A stretch of DNA of 8,266 bases from positions 1 through 8,266 of the forward strand of contig JABWAM010000103.1 in the NCBI GenBank assembly GCA_013360985.1. Direction: 5' to 3'. The notes under the pieces are model-generated. The model did no database searches and was not told the origin of the DNA. It was given only the letters and a program-made list of their open reading frames with translations. Numbering within the stretch: position 1 is the first letter of the stretch; each line of letters opens with the position of its first letter. This document shows, piece after piece, positions 1 to 7,059 of this stretch. The stretch is from Verrucomicrobiia bacterium (GTDB lineage Bacteria > Verrucomicrobiota > Verrucomicrobiia > JABWAM01). The position numbers and the translations under genes are program-made.

Positions 1-599
1 GGGGCGCGCGAGGAGACGGCCAACTTCTTCACCACGCGCGCGGGATTGCCGGCGACGACCACGCCCGCGGGCACATCCCGGGAAACGACCGCCCCGGCCC
101 CAACGACCGCATCGTCCCCGATCGTCACCCCCTTGAGAATGATCGCGCCCATGCCGATCCAGACGTTGTTCCCGATCCGCACCGGACGCGTCGGGATCGG
201 CGGACGCTCCCCCTTCGCGAAGTAGGGGTTCATCAATTCGGCGTCGCGTCGGCGGGCGACGGGATCGAGCGGATGAAAATCCGAATCGGCAATGCCGACG
301 TTCCACGAGATGAGACCGTGCGTGCCGATGGTCACCTCCTCTTCGCACATGATCAACGCGCCGTTGAGCAAGGTATGATCGCCGACGGAACAAAACCCGT
401 TTCCTTTCACGGCGAACGAACACCCCGCGAAGATCGAGCACCAGTTTCCGATCCGCACCGCGGGCGCGCGTTGCGAACGGCAAAAACGGAACACTTGCGC
501 CGTCTCGAGCCAGAGCCCCTCTCCGAACTCCACGTTCGCGGGAATTTCCCCGTGGTACCAATCGTCGGGGACCTTGCGTTGGATTACGTTGCCCGCCAT
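1..599 (-). CDS. Left-handed beta-helix (hexapeptide-repeat) O-acetyltransferase, 3' end beyond window
   Basis: Reads leftwards from ATG at 599-597 and stays open to base 3 (199 codons), so only the last residues are missing. An in-frame TAG at 611-609 fixes this ATG as the first possible one; no Shine-Dalgarno precedes it. The protein shows hexapeptide-repeat turns typical of acetyl-CoA-dependent sugar or maltose-type acetyltransferases (VRIGNWCSI near 48-56, VTIGTHGLI near 89-97, VRIGNNVWIG at 140-149, VTIGDDAVVGAGAVV at 158-172) and the family's closing signature VVAGNPARVVKKL at 181-193. His109, in a DSDFHPLDP loop, sits where the family's catalytic histidine lies. Known members transfer acetyl to a sugar hydroxyl in the cytoplasm; the acceptor here is unknown. 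It lies 74 bp downstream of the PEP-CTERM gene on the same strand, so it may be co-transcribed and act in envelope or exopolysaccharide modification (inference). Family call is firm, substrate open. Confidence 0.9.
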   Translation of the reverse strand, partial: MAGNVIQRKVPDDWYHGEIPANVEFGEGLWLETAQVFRFCRSQRAPAVRIGNWCSIFAGCSFAVKGNGFCSVGDHTLLNGALIMCEEEVTIGTHGLISWNVGIADSDFHPLDPVARRRDAELMNPYFAKGERPPIPTRPVRIGNNVWIGMGAIILKGVTIGDDAVVGAGAVVSRDVPAGVVVAGNPARVVKKLAVSSRA

Positions 600-673
600 G
601 CGCCGAGGCTACCAGTCCGGCGGAAAACCGCAATCCTCGCCGCGATCCTGATGGCTCCGCGACGCGATGCGGA

Positions 674-2641
674 TCAGCGCGTGAGCCGGCGACGCCACGC
701 CATAACGCCCAGGCCAACCACGAGCGCAAGACCGATTCCCGGCTCGGGAATCGCGTAGAGGAGCGTTCCGTTGACGTAGAGATTCGCCGCGCTCCATTCG
801 GCCGAGGGGAGATTGACCGTGGAAAACGTCCCGAGAATCGCGCCCCAGTCGAGGATATCCACCGTGTCGCCCGCCGCCGGCGCGTAGCCGTTGATGAGCG
901 TCACGTTGAGCGTGCCGCCGAGCGTCAGCGTCCCGTTCGCGACGAGATGATCGTAATTCAGGGCGTTCGTCCCTCCGAGCTCGATGTTCACGACCGAGGC
1001 CGCCTCGAGCACGAGATTGCTCGAGAAGGTCAAGGTCCCCGGCGAATGCCCTGGCGCCAACACGCCGGCGTTGGTCGCCAGATTCACCGCAATCTTCCCT
1101 GATCCGATAAGCGAACCTTGACTCGTCAGCGGCGCCGCCAGATTCAGCACCGCGCCATTCTGAAGATCCATGGAACCGGAATTGAACAAGCCCCCCACCG
1201 CGACCGCACTGGTGCCCCCCAGAAACGTGATCGCCCCATGGTTGACTACGCTCGTGGTGAACGTTCCCGCCGAGAAGATCGCGCCGCCGCTGCGGTTCGT
1301 AAAGGTTGTCAGAGTGGAAACGACGCCGAGGTTGGTCAAAATCCCCTCGTTGACAAACGTTCCTTTGCCAGACGTTATCTGCGGCAAGGCGAGCGTGCCG
1401 CCTTGGATCGAAATCAACCCGTTGCTGACGTTGATCAAATTGTGGAACACTCCATTGTTATAGTTGTAGAGAAACAGCGTGGCCCCGCTCTTCACGAGGA
1501 TCACCCCCGCGTTCGTCGATGTGCCGCTGACCGTGCCGCCAATAATCCGGCTGGCGTTGGTGCCGTCAATGGTCAACGTCCCCTCGTTGCGGAGGAAGAC
1601 GGCGAGATCCGCCGCGCTGGTATAGGAAGGAAAATTCGCGTTGGTTCCTCCTTGGCTGATGAGAACAATGTGTCCCCCCGAAGCATTCAGCAGCAGGTTG
1701 CTTCCCCCATTGTTACCGGTGAGTTCTCCTCCAACGGTGATCCTGGCTGATCCGGAGGTGGTGTTCGTGCTGTTCCCGTAGAGCGTGATCGTTCCAAAAT
1801 TGGTAAGCACCGGACCTCCACTGTAGCTGAGGCCCAGCCTCGTCGCCTGGTTTTCATTGGAAACCAATACCGCCCCACCCGCATTAAGGAAGAGGCTGTT
1901 CGGGTTGTTAAAATCCACTTGCGTGTTTGAGAACCCAAAGCGAAAGGTCAATACCCCATCGTTCACGAGACCGCCCCAGGTCCGGTTGCCCCCACCTCCG
2001 GAGATCAGGTCGATCGTCCCCTGATTCGTGACTACGCCGGTGATCGCCGCCGGCACCGCACCAGCAACGGTGGACGCCGCCATCCGTCCACCTGCGGCAA
2101 TGGTCACCTGCCCCGTCACGACCCGCCCTCCCGTATCGAAAATGGAGCCCGATCCAACCGTCATTCCGTGAGAGAGGTACAGCGATCCGAGTTGATTCGC
2201 CGTGCTGCTGAGTTTGAACGTATTGGTTGCTGTCGCCGGTGCGCTCAATAGAAGCGAATTAATCTCCGCATAATTTGTGAGGGTGACCGTGTAATTCCCG
2301 CCGCCTCCTTGGTTTGTGATAAACACATCGCTGGAGGAGGTCGGGACGCCGTTATCCCATTTGCTGGCATTCCAATTCCCGGTCACTCCATTGGTCCACG
2401 AACTCTGCGCCCATCCGTTCGTATGGACTGCGGACCAACAGATCCATGCCAGAATCACGACTCTCCAACCATTCCTCCACCGACCCGCGAATGGGGTTGT
2501 CGCATGAACTTCCTTCGCTCGATCTGAGTTTGACCCGTCACGGACGCCGCAGAACACTCTCTCGCGCTCCGCCTCGCCAAGGCGCGCCCGCAAAGAGTGG
2601 AAGTTCGGGTAAACGCAGAGGAAGAAACGCATCGCATTCAT
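674..2641 (-). CDS. PEP-CTERM sorted beta-helix (autotransporter-passenger-like) surface protein
   Basis: A 655-residue exported protein of no known enzymatic role. From the first in-frame ATG there is a 55-residue hydrophilic stretch, then a signal peptide (WRNGWRVVILAWICW, 55-69; cleavage probably after Ala78). Residues 81-108 carry the W-x-N-G-x-x-GNW...W-x-x-G-x-P...D opening common in Verrucomicrobia/Planctomycetes surface proteins. A beta-helix follows, with rungs marked N-x-G plus beta strand at 206, 227, 281, 352, 377, 431, 467, 487 and 524. The end has the passenger-like GVLAPGHSPGTLTF segment (527-539), a YDHLVANGTLTLGGTL segment (563-578), and a PEP-CTERM tail: PEP at 632-634, a hydrophobic helix, and WRRRLTR at the C-terminus. 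No outer-membrane barrel domain is present, so exosortase-type sorting rather than type V secretion is expected. The true start is doubtful (see the site at 2503-2515). Base composition is less GC-rich than the neighbours. Confidence 0.88.
   Translation of the reverse strand: MNAMRFFLCVYPNFHSLRARLGEAERERVFCGVRDGSNSDRAKEVHATTPFAGRWRNGWRVVILAWICWSAVHTNGWAQSSWTNGVTGNWNASKWDNGVPTSSSDVFITNQGGGGNYTVTLTNYAEINSLLLSAPATATNTFKLSSTANQLGSLYLSHGMTVGSGSIFDTGGRVVTGQVTIAAGGRMAASTVAGAVPAAITGVVTNQGTIDLISGGGGNRTWGGLVNDGVLTFRFGFSNTQVDFNNPNSLFLNAGGAVLVSNENQATRLGLSYSGGPVLTNFGTITLYGNSTNTTSGSARITVGGELTGNNGGSNLLLNASGGHIVLISQGGTNANFPSYTSAADLAVFLRNEGTLTIDGTNASRIIGGTVSGTSTNAGVILVKSGATLFLYNYNNGVFHNLINVSNGLISIQGGTLALPQITSGKGTFVNEGILTNLGVVSTLTTFTNRSGGAIFSAGTFTTSVVNHGAITFLGGTSAVAVGGLFNSGSMDLQNGAVLNLAAPLTSQGSLIGSGKIAVNLATNAGVLAPGHSPGTLTFSSNLVLEAASVVNIELGGTNALNYDHLVANGTLTLGGTLNVTLINGYAPAAGDTVDILDWGAILGTFSTVNLPSAEWSAANLYVNGTLLYAIPEPGIGLALVVGLGVMAWRRRLTR
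2503..2515 (-). promoter_or_regulatory. Shine-Dalgarno AAGGAAG plus out-of-frame ATG inside the PEP-CTERM gene
   Basis: On the minus strand AAGGAAG (2515-2509) stands 3 nt before ATG (2505-2503). It is the only clear Shine-Dalgarno near any start in the window. Its reading frame gives only 16 residues and stops with TGA at 2457-2455. That frame is one base off the PEP-CTERM frame. Adding one base to the C4 run (GGGG on plus, 2493-2496) would give M-R-Q-P-P-F-A-G-R-W-R-N-G-W followed by the hydrophobic core, an ideal signal peptide. So the site may mark the original start of the PEP-CTERM gene, with a one-base loss. A chance match is also possible. Confidence 0.4.
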
Positions 2642-2709
2642 GAGGGAACGAGGAGGTGGATTCGCAAGGAGGCCGCACGCATGCGGCGAAGGCCGTTCGG
2701 TCTTGGAGA

Positions 2710-2733
2710 ATCGTTTGAACGTTATCGTTATCG
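2710..2733. promoter_or_regulatory. Candidate operator: tandem GTTATC repeats with CGTT-TG-AACG palindrome
   Basis: Plus strand shows ATCGTT at 2710-2715 and again at 2724-2729, two abutting GTTATC copies at 2721-2732, the inverted repeat CGTT-TG-AACG at 2712-2721 and the palindrome AACGTT at 2718-2723. The cluster lies immediately downstream of the candidate -10 element of the PEP-CTERM gene, that is, over the expected transcription start, where a repressor site would act. CG-centred repeats of this kind resemble LacI-family operators, but no regulator gene is in the window, so the factor is unknown. Confidence 0.35.
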
Positions 2734-2734
2734 C

Positions 2735-2762
2735 AGACTAGCACATCCGGCCTCCGGCGCAA
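2735..2762 (-). promoter_or_regulatory. Candidate extended -10 sigma-70 promoter for the PEP-CTERM gene
   Basis: Minus strand reads TTGCGC (2762-2757), a 16-bp spacer, then TAGTCT (2740-2735) preceded by TGC, which gives an extended -10 (TGn). Each hexamer matches 3 of 6 consensus bases, so the match is weak. The position is sensible: just after the upstream operon's terminator and about 90 nt before the first in-frame ATG at 2641. No better candidate was seen between 2642 and 2829. Confidence 0.35.
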
Positions 2763-2781
2763 GGAAAAAACGCGAAAAAAC

Positions 2782-2816
2782 AAAAAAAATCCGCGCGCCG
2801 TTCGCCGCCGCCGCGG
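2782..2816 (-). terminator. Rho-independent-type terminator of the three-gene operon
   Basis: On the minus strand a 26-nt GC block (2816-2791) can pair CCGCG with CGCGG at its ends, plus two further pairs across a one-base bulge. It is followed by A and then eight T (2789-2782), with further T6 runs down to about 2764. It lies just after the stop codon at 2830 and before the candidate promoter at 2762, the expected place to end the upstream transcript. The stem is short and imperfect, so strength is uncertain. Confidence 0.55.
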
Positions 2817-2829
2817 AGAACCTGAAACA

Positions 2830-5745
2830 TCAGGGCGCCTCGAGAAACCAGGCGCCCTCGGCGCGGAGGAAGCGGCCGAAGAGGGCGACCGCCGTGCGCG
2901 TCGCCTCCGCGTCCACGCCGGCGACGACGAGGATCCGTGGTCCGGCCGCCTGGTCCGCGAACTCGCGGAGATACCAGCGGCCCGATCCCTCCGCGCCGGC
3001 ATCGCCCGATTTGAAGCGATCGAGGATTGCGCGCGTGAGCGGGTTCCGTTTCGCGTTGCCCACGACGATCAGCGTCCCCGGCTTCGAGGGAAGCGATTCG
3101 GCGCCTTTCCCGACCGGCAACCGGATCCCGCAGAGGCGATGCGCGGCATCGAGGATCGGCTGCGCGTCTTCGGTCTCCGCAAAGATCGCGGCGCACGCCA
3201 CGCCGTTCGTCACCAGCGGCACGTCGTTCCATGAAAGCGACGGTCGGATCGCCGCGCGCGCCTCGGGACGGATCGCATCGAGGATCTCGAGCACCTTCCG
3301 TTTCCCCTTTCGAAAGTCCTCGTTCGCGGCGAGGATCTTGCGGACCTTGTTCGAGCCGTAGGAGATCGCGGTTTCCCAACGCACGAGCGCATCGGGCGCG
3401 TCGCTCATCACGCGGGCAAGTTCGGCCCGGGCGGCCGCCGCCTTCGCGGCGGCGGCGCCTCCCGCCTTCTCCAGGCGGTCCAGATACCAATCGAGGATCG
3501 CCGCGAGATTGCCCTCTTCCATCCCGTCGCGGACACCCTCCCAAAACGGGCAGTCGGCGACGGGCGCCTCGAGGTTGTCCCGATCGAGATAGGAGACGAA
3601 GCGTTCGCCGGCGATGCCGCCGGCCTGACCGGAATCGCCGTAGTCCGCGTAGTAGAGCCAGCTCTTGAAGTACGGATTCACCGCGCAGTCGCGCACGCCC
3701 CACATCCACGATTCCCAGCCGAGCGCGCGCCCCAGGCCGAGCGGCTTGCGGTGCTCGGAGCCGCGCCCCTCCCCCGCGCCGTACGTGCCGAGAATCGCGC
3801 CGGGGCGCATCGCGAATTTTCCCGCGCGCAAACCCATGACGAACGACGGCATCAGGCCGCGGTTGAGCGTCCAGAGGGCGACATACGGCGCCATCTCTTT
3901 GATGAGATCGGGTTTCGTGTCGCCGAAGGAAAACGAGGAGGTCACACCCCACCCCGATTCCGACATTTCCTTCGCCCAGGGAAAATAGCGCGCGCGCAAC
4001 TCGGCCTCGCTGAGTTCGTCGCCGCTCGAGGCGACCATCACGCGCACGCCCTTGTCGCGCAGATAGCGGGCGACCTCGCGGCGAAACCAGATCCGGACGG
4101 CGCGTTGCTGCGCCTCATCGAGCCCGAGCTTTTTCAGACCGAGGCTTTCGGTCATGTCGTGCGTCTTGAAGCGGGTGAGGTTGTGGCCGATCGCCTGTTC
4201 CATCCACGGGTCGAGCGCGGCAAAATCCACGCGCGGAAATTCGCCCTTCTGGAGTTGTTCCTTGCGCGCGGCGAGGACCTGGTCCAGCGGCGCCGTTTCG
4301 CCCACTGCGCCGAGGGTCGAAGCGCGAAAGACATTCATCAGCGACCATTCCACGCCATGCGCCTCGAGATCGCGCGCGAAACGGAGCGCCGGCGGCGGGT
4401 GGTTGACGTCCCCGTAGACCTGGCCGGCGGCGCCGAGGGTGATGAGGCGCTTGTCCGTGAGGCGGACGGGATGAACCGTCAACCTCACGGGCAACGCGAG
4501 TTTTTCTCCTTCGGCGAAGTCGAGGTGGAGCGTCACCGCATAAGCCCCAGGGCGCACGCCGCGCGTGGCGACGCGCAGCCAGACGATCCGCGTCTCTCCC
4601 GGCGGCGGCATGGGGAAGGCCTTTCCGCCGCCCGTTTTCAGAAATTTCGGCGGGATCAGCCAATATGGGAACTCCCTGGCGATCTCGGGACGTTTCGGCC
4701 ACGGGATCGGCGCGGGGGCGTCCTGCACCAGGAACTCGATGCGCTCGGCGGGAAAGGCGCCCGGATCGAGCCGCCAGACGGCGTCCCCGAGGGGAACGAC
4801 CGGCGTGAGGTTCACCTGGAGCGATTCCCCCTCGTCCACGGCGAGGTCCGCCTCGAGCCGCGCGACGCATTCCTTCGCGTCCGGAAGCGGCGGGTCGAAG
4901 CGCGGGCCGTAGCGTTCTCCGCGCGTCCATTCGCGCGTCCAGACGAGAAGCTTCTGCGCGCCTTTCCCTGCGGCGGCCATCTGCGCGGCGCGCGCCTCCG
5001 CCGATGTGGAGGGCCCGGCGTCGTTGACGAGATTCGCGAGGATGCGAAGCCAGCTTTCTTCGGGATCGGCCTTCGCGTTGCGGAGGCGGAAAAGCTCGTG
5101 TCCCAGGTACGCGACCCATCCCTGATCCACCTGGGCGAACCCGACGAGACAATCCTTGGCGGTCCCGATGAGGTTTTGCATCTCCCCCGTTGGCGCGGCC
5201 AGCATGTTCGCGCGAAGCATCCACTCGGGTTTCCTGCCCGCCTTGAGCGCCGCCTCGTCGAAAACCCCGCGGAGCATGGGATGATCGGGCGCGTGGATTT
5301 CGCATTCCACCGGCTGGCGAGCATACGCATTCCTGACGATGCCGCCCCAGGCGAGCCGCGATTTCTTTGCGGCTTCGGCCGCGCCGCCCATGAGCGCATT
5401 CGGCGCTCCATGGATGAGGAGGAGATGACCGCCGCGGCGCACCCACGCCTCGAGTTTCGCGAATCCTGCGTCGTCCATGGGCGCCTTGACGGCCGTCGCG
5501 ACGATCAGGAGGCTGTACTTGTCGAGATCCGCGACCGGGACTTCTTCGCCGCGATCGTCGTACTGAATTTCGCGTGCTTTCGACGCGAGGAGGACGTTGT
5601 TGATGAGGACCTTGAGTTCGTAGTTCCTTCCGTAGGAAGACGCCACGAGCGCCACGGGCTTGGGCTGGGCGCACGCGGGAAACGCCGCGCCGCACGCGAT
5701 CCCGGCGAACAGCGCGGCCCGGAGGAGGCGGAGATGCGTTTTCAT
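2830..5745 (-). CDS. Secreted ThuA-like / TIM-barrel glycoside-hydrolase-like / GH67-N-like multidomain protein
   Basis: A 971-residue exported protein. Residues 1-26 form a signal peptide (MKTHLRLLRAALFAG..., A-C-A before Gln27). Residues 30-245 resemble the ThuA/class I glutamine-amidotransferase-like fold: LVASSYGRNYELKVL, LLIVATAVKAP, LEAWVRRGGHLLLIHGAPN (98-116), DHPMLRGVF, VAYLGHELFRL. Residues 300-425 look like a beta-sandwich. Residues 433-760 resemble a TIM-barrel hydrolase of the DUF4091 type: VYGDVNHPPP, HGVEWSLMN, an acidic GDE at 575-577, WESWMWGVRD, and FWEGVRDGMEEGNL (735-747). Residues 838-971 look like the GH67 alpha-glucuronidase N-terminal domain (TLIVVGNAKRNPLTRAI, ILVVAGVDAEATRTAVALFGRFL). 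Catalytic role and glycan are inferred only. The start at 5745 gives a canonical signal peptide; an upstream ATG at 5787 overlaps the preceding stop (ATGA) and would add 14 residues. It follows the aminotransferase gene by 38 bp. Confidence 0.85.
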   Translation of the reverse strand: MKTHLRLLRAALFAGIACGAAFPACAQPKPVALVASSYGRNYELKVLINNVLLASKAREIQYDDRGEEVPVADLDKYSLLIVATAVKAPMDDAGFAKLEAWVRRGGHLLLIHGAPNALMGGAAEAAKKSRLAWGGIVRNAYARQPVECEIHAPDHPMLRGVFDEAALKAGRKPEWMLRANMLAAPTGEMQNLIGTAKDCLVGFAQVDQGWVAYLGHELFRLRNAKADPEESWLRILANLVNDAGPSTSAEARAAQMAAAGKGAQKLLVWTREWTRGERYGPRFDPPLPDAKECVARLEADLAVDEGESLQVNLTPVVPLGDAVWRLDPGAFPAERIEFLVQDAPAPIPWPKRPEIAREFPYWLIPPKFLKTGGGKAFPMPPPGETRIVWLRVATRGVRPGAYAVTLHLDFAEGEKLALPVRLTVHPVRLTDKRLITLGAAGQVYGDVNHPPPALRFARDLEAHGVEWSLMNVFRASTLGAVGETAPLDQVLAARKEQLQKGEFPRVDFAALDPWMEQAIGHNLTRFKTHDMTESLGLKKLGLDEAQQRAVRIWFRREVARYLRDKGVRVMVASSGDELSEAELRARYFPWAKEMSESGWGVTSSFSFGDTKPDLIKEMAPYVALWTLNRGLMPSFVMGLRAGKFAMRPGAILGTYGAGEGRGSEHRKPLGLGRALGWESWMWGVRDCAVNPYFKSWLYYADYGDSGQAGGIAGERFVSYLDRDNLEAPVADCPFWEGVRDGMEEGNLAAILDWYLDRLEKAGGAAAAKAAAARAELARVMSDAPDALVRWETAISYGSNKVRKILAANEDFRKGKRKVLEILDAIRPEARAAIRPSLSWNDVPLVTNGVACAAIFAETEDAQPILDAAHRLCGIRLPVGKGAESLPSKPGTLIVVGNAKRNPLTRAILDRFKSGDAGAEGSGRWYLREFADQAAGPRILVVAGVDAEATRTAVALFGRFLRAEGAWFLEAP
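2832..2858 (-). repeat. Perfect 9-bp inverted repeat in the last codons of the large secreted protein gene
   Basis: AGGGCGCCT (2832-2840) and AGGCGCCCT (2850-2858) are exact reverse complements with a 9-nt loop. The hairpin spans the final codons up to the first base of the TGA stop. It lacks an adjacent T-run (next bases on minus are GATGTTTCAGG), so it is not a classic terminator alone. It may support the terminator at 2782-2816 or protect the mRNA 3' end; it may also come from codon use (Gly-Ala and Ala-Pro codons). Confidence 0.5.
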
Positions 5746-5783
5746 CGGAGGGCAACGAGGTCGGAGGGCGGGACGCCACGCGT

Positions 5784-7040
5784 TCATTTCCGGTAATGCG
5801 CGGCGACCTTGCGGAACGCCTCCGCGGTTTCGAGGATGAACGTCTCGGTCATCCCCTGGTTGAGTTGAAGGAGAATTGCGGTCTCGAGGATCCCTTCGGC
5901 TTCGGGACAACGGACTTCGCGGTAATCCATCGTCGTCAGGCCGAAGTCTTTCACCGGCCAGCGTCCGCCGAAGAAGTTGTGATTCTGGAACGCCGGATAA
6001 CGGTAGAGAGGCGTCGGGATGTAGCCCGCGCCGGCCAGCACGCCTTCGGCGCACAAGGCCTCGACGAACGTCGCGCGGTCGCATCGAAAAGCCGAAGGAT
6101 CCATCCGCAGCATGAAGAACCAGAAGCTGCAGGAATCGTTCTCTTCGACGCGGGGCAGTTGAATGCCCGGGATGCCCCGCAGCTTTTCCCCGAGCAACAT
6201 CCCGAGGCGCCCTCGCGCCGCAGCGATCTCTTCCATGCGCAGCATCTGCTCCGCCGCGACCGCCGACTGCGGCTCGCTGATCCGATAGTTCGGCGCCAAA
6301 AATTCGGGCGCGCGCGTCTTCTTTTCGCGATCGTACGCCTTGTCCCCGCAGCGCTGGAGCAGCGCGCCGAAACGCGGCTGGTTCGTCGCCACGATCCCCC
6401 CGTCTCCCGAGCCGATATGCTTGAAGTCGTTGAGCGACCAGCACCCCAGATCGCCCACGGTTCCCACGGGGCGCCCCTGCCAGCGCGCGCCCCAGGCTTG
6501 GGCGCAGTCCTCGATGAGGACGAGGCGATGTTCGTCGGCGATGGCGCGCAGCCGCGCGAGATCGCAGGGGTTGCCCGCGAGATGCACGGCGAGGATCGCT
6601 TTGGTGCGCGGGGTGATCTTCCGCCGCACATCGGCGGGATCGAGGTTGTAGCGGTCCGCCTCGAGGTCGGCGAAGACCGGCACCCCCTGCTGATAGAGAA
6701 TCCCGATCACCGTGCCCATGTCCGTGATCGGCGAGGTGATCACCTCGTCGCCCGGGGCGATCCCGGCGGCCTGCACGGCGATGTGGATCGCCGCCGTCCC
6801 CGAGCTGCACGGCATCACGTGCGAAAGCGAAAAGATCGCGCGGAAGCGCTCCACGAGGAGGCGCGTCTGCGGACCGTTCCAGTAAAAGAGCGACGGTTGC
6901 CCGATCATCTCGGCGAGGCGTTGCCGCTCGGGGTCGCCCCAGCGGATCAACGGCTGCGGTTTCGCGCGGACGGCGGGCGGGCCGCCTTCCAGGGCGAGCT
7001 GGACGGGGGAGGGATGCGGGAGGTGGGATGCGGTTTTCAT
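5784..7040 (-). CDS. DegT/DnrJ/EryC1/StrS family PLP-dependent aminotransferase
   Basis: A 418-residue cytoplasmic enzyme, normal length for the family, which transaminates keto-sugars or keto-cyclitols using PLP. From ATG 7040: LALEGGPPAVRAKP opens the family domain, PCSSGTAAIH (77-86) is the PLP phosphate loop, GDEVITSPITDMGT follows, Asp178 in IEDCAQAWGA pairs with the pyridine nitrogen, and Lys207 in SLNDFKHIGSGDGG is the Schiff-base lysine; all key residues are present. The K-H-I-G-S-G-D-G-G form recalls the cyclitol/aminoglycoside branch (scyllo-inosose type), but sequence alone cannot set the substrate. A longer start at 7088 would overlap the upstream gene by 29 bp and add a basic tail; 7040 leaves a 19-bp gap and starts M-K-T. 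No Shine-Dalgarno at either. It sits between a ceramidase-like gene and a secreted hydrolase-like gene, which suggests catabolic or modification chemistry on amino sugars rather than antibiotic synthesis (inference). Confidence 0.92.
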   Translation of the reverse strand: MKTASHLPHPSPVQLALEGGPPAVRAKPQPLIRWGDPERQRLAEMIGQPSLFYWNGPQTRLLVERFRAIFSLSHVMPCSSGTAAIHIAVQAAGIAPGDEVITSPITDMGTVIGILYQQGVPVFADLEADRYNLDPADVRRKITPRTKAILAVHLAGNPCDLARLRAIADEHRLVLIEDCAQAWGARWQGRPVGTVGDLGCWSLNDFKHIGSGDGGIVATNQPRFGALLQRCGDKAYDREKKTRAPEFLAPNYRISEPQSAVAAEQMLRMEEIAAARGRLGMLLGEKLRGIPGIQLPRVEENDSCSFWFFMLRMDPSAFRCDRATFVEALCAEGVLAGAGYIPTPLYRYPAFQNHNFFGGRWPVKDFGLTTMDYREVRCPEAEGILETAILLQLNQGMTETFILETAEAFRKVAAHYRK

Positions 7041-7059
7041 AAAGGAAGCATGCGAAGGG

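Larger units (their letters stand above)
2642..2829. other. Intergenic control region between the operon and the PEP-CTERM gene
   Basis: This 188-bp gap holds the operon terminator, the candidate promoter and the repeat cluster listed separately. The rest (2642-2709) would be 5' untranslated sequence on the minus strand. It contains CACCTCCT (2657-2650), the mirror of a Shine-Dalgarno, so the only strong AGGAGG-type motifs point to the plus strand, where no credible gene follows. Confidence 0.6.

Noticed and set aside
600..673. Possible terminator between the PEP-CTERM and acetyltransferase genes
   Set aside because: Only a 4-bp GCGG-TTTT-CCGC stem near 619-631 and no T-run after it; too weak to call.
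2597..3361. Plus-strand open frame with AAGGAGG 8 nt before an internal ATG at 2681
   Set aside because: The Shine-Dalgarno match is good, but the product is basic and low-complexity and most of it lies opposite the 3' end of the large gene and its terminator. Judged a chance match.
4115..5779. 554-codon minus-strand open frame in a second frame of the large gene
   Set aside because: Very Arg/Pro/Gly-rich with no hydrophobic core pattern; frame shadow of the secreted protein.
3751..5796. 681-codon plus-strand open frame opposite the large secreted protein
   Set aside because: Antisense shadow: Arg/His/Glu-rich composition, no recognisable fold, no Shine-Dalgarno, fully opposite a gene with clear domains.
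5746..6810. Upstream extension of the large secreted protein frame, giving one 1326-codon open frame across the aminotransferase gene
   Set aside because: The extra 355 codons are Arg/Gly/His-rich without domains and lie over a well-supported aminotransferase in another frame. The signal peptide at 5745 marks the real start. Long stop-free shadow frames are expected at this GC content.
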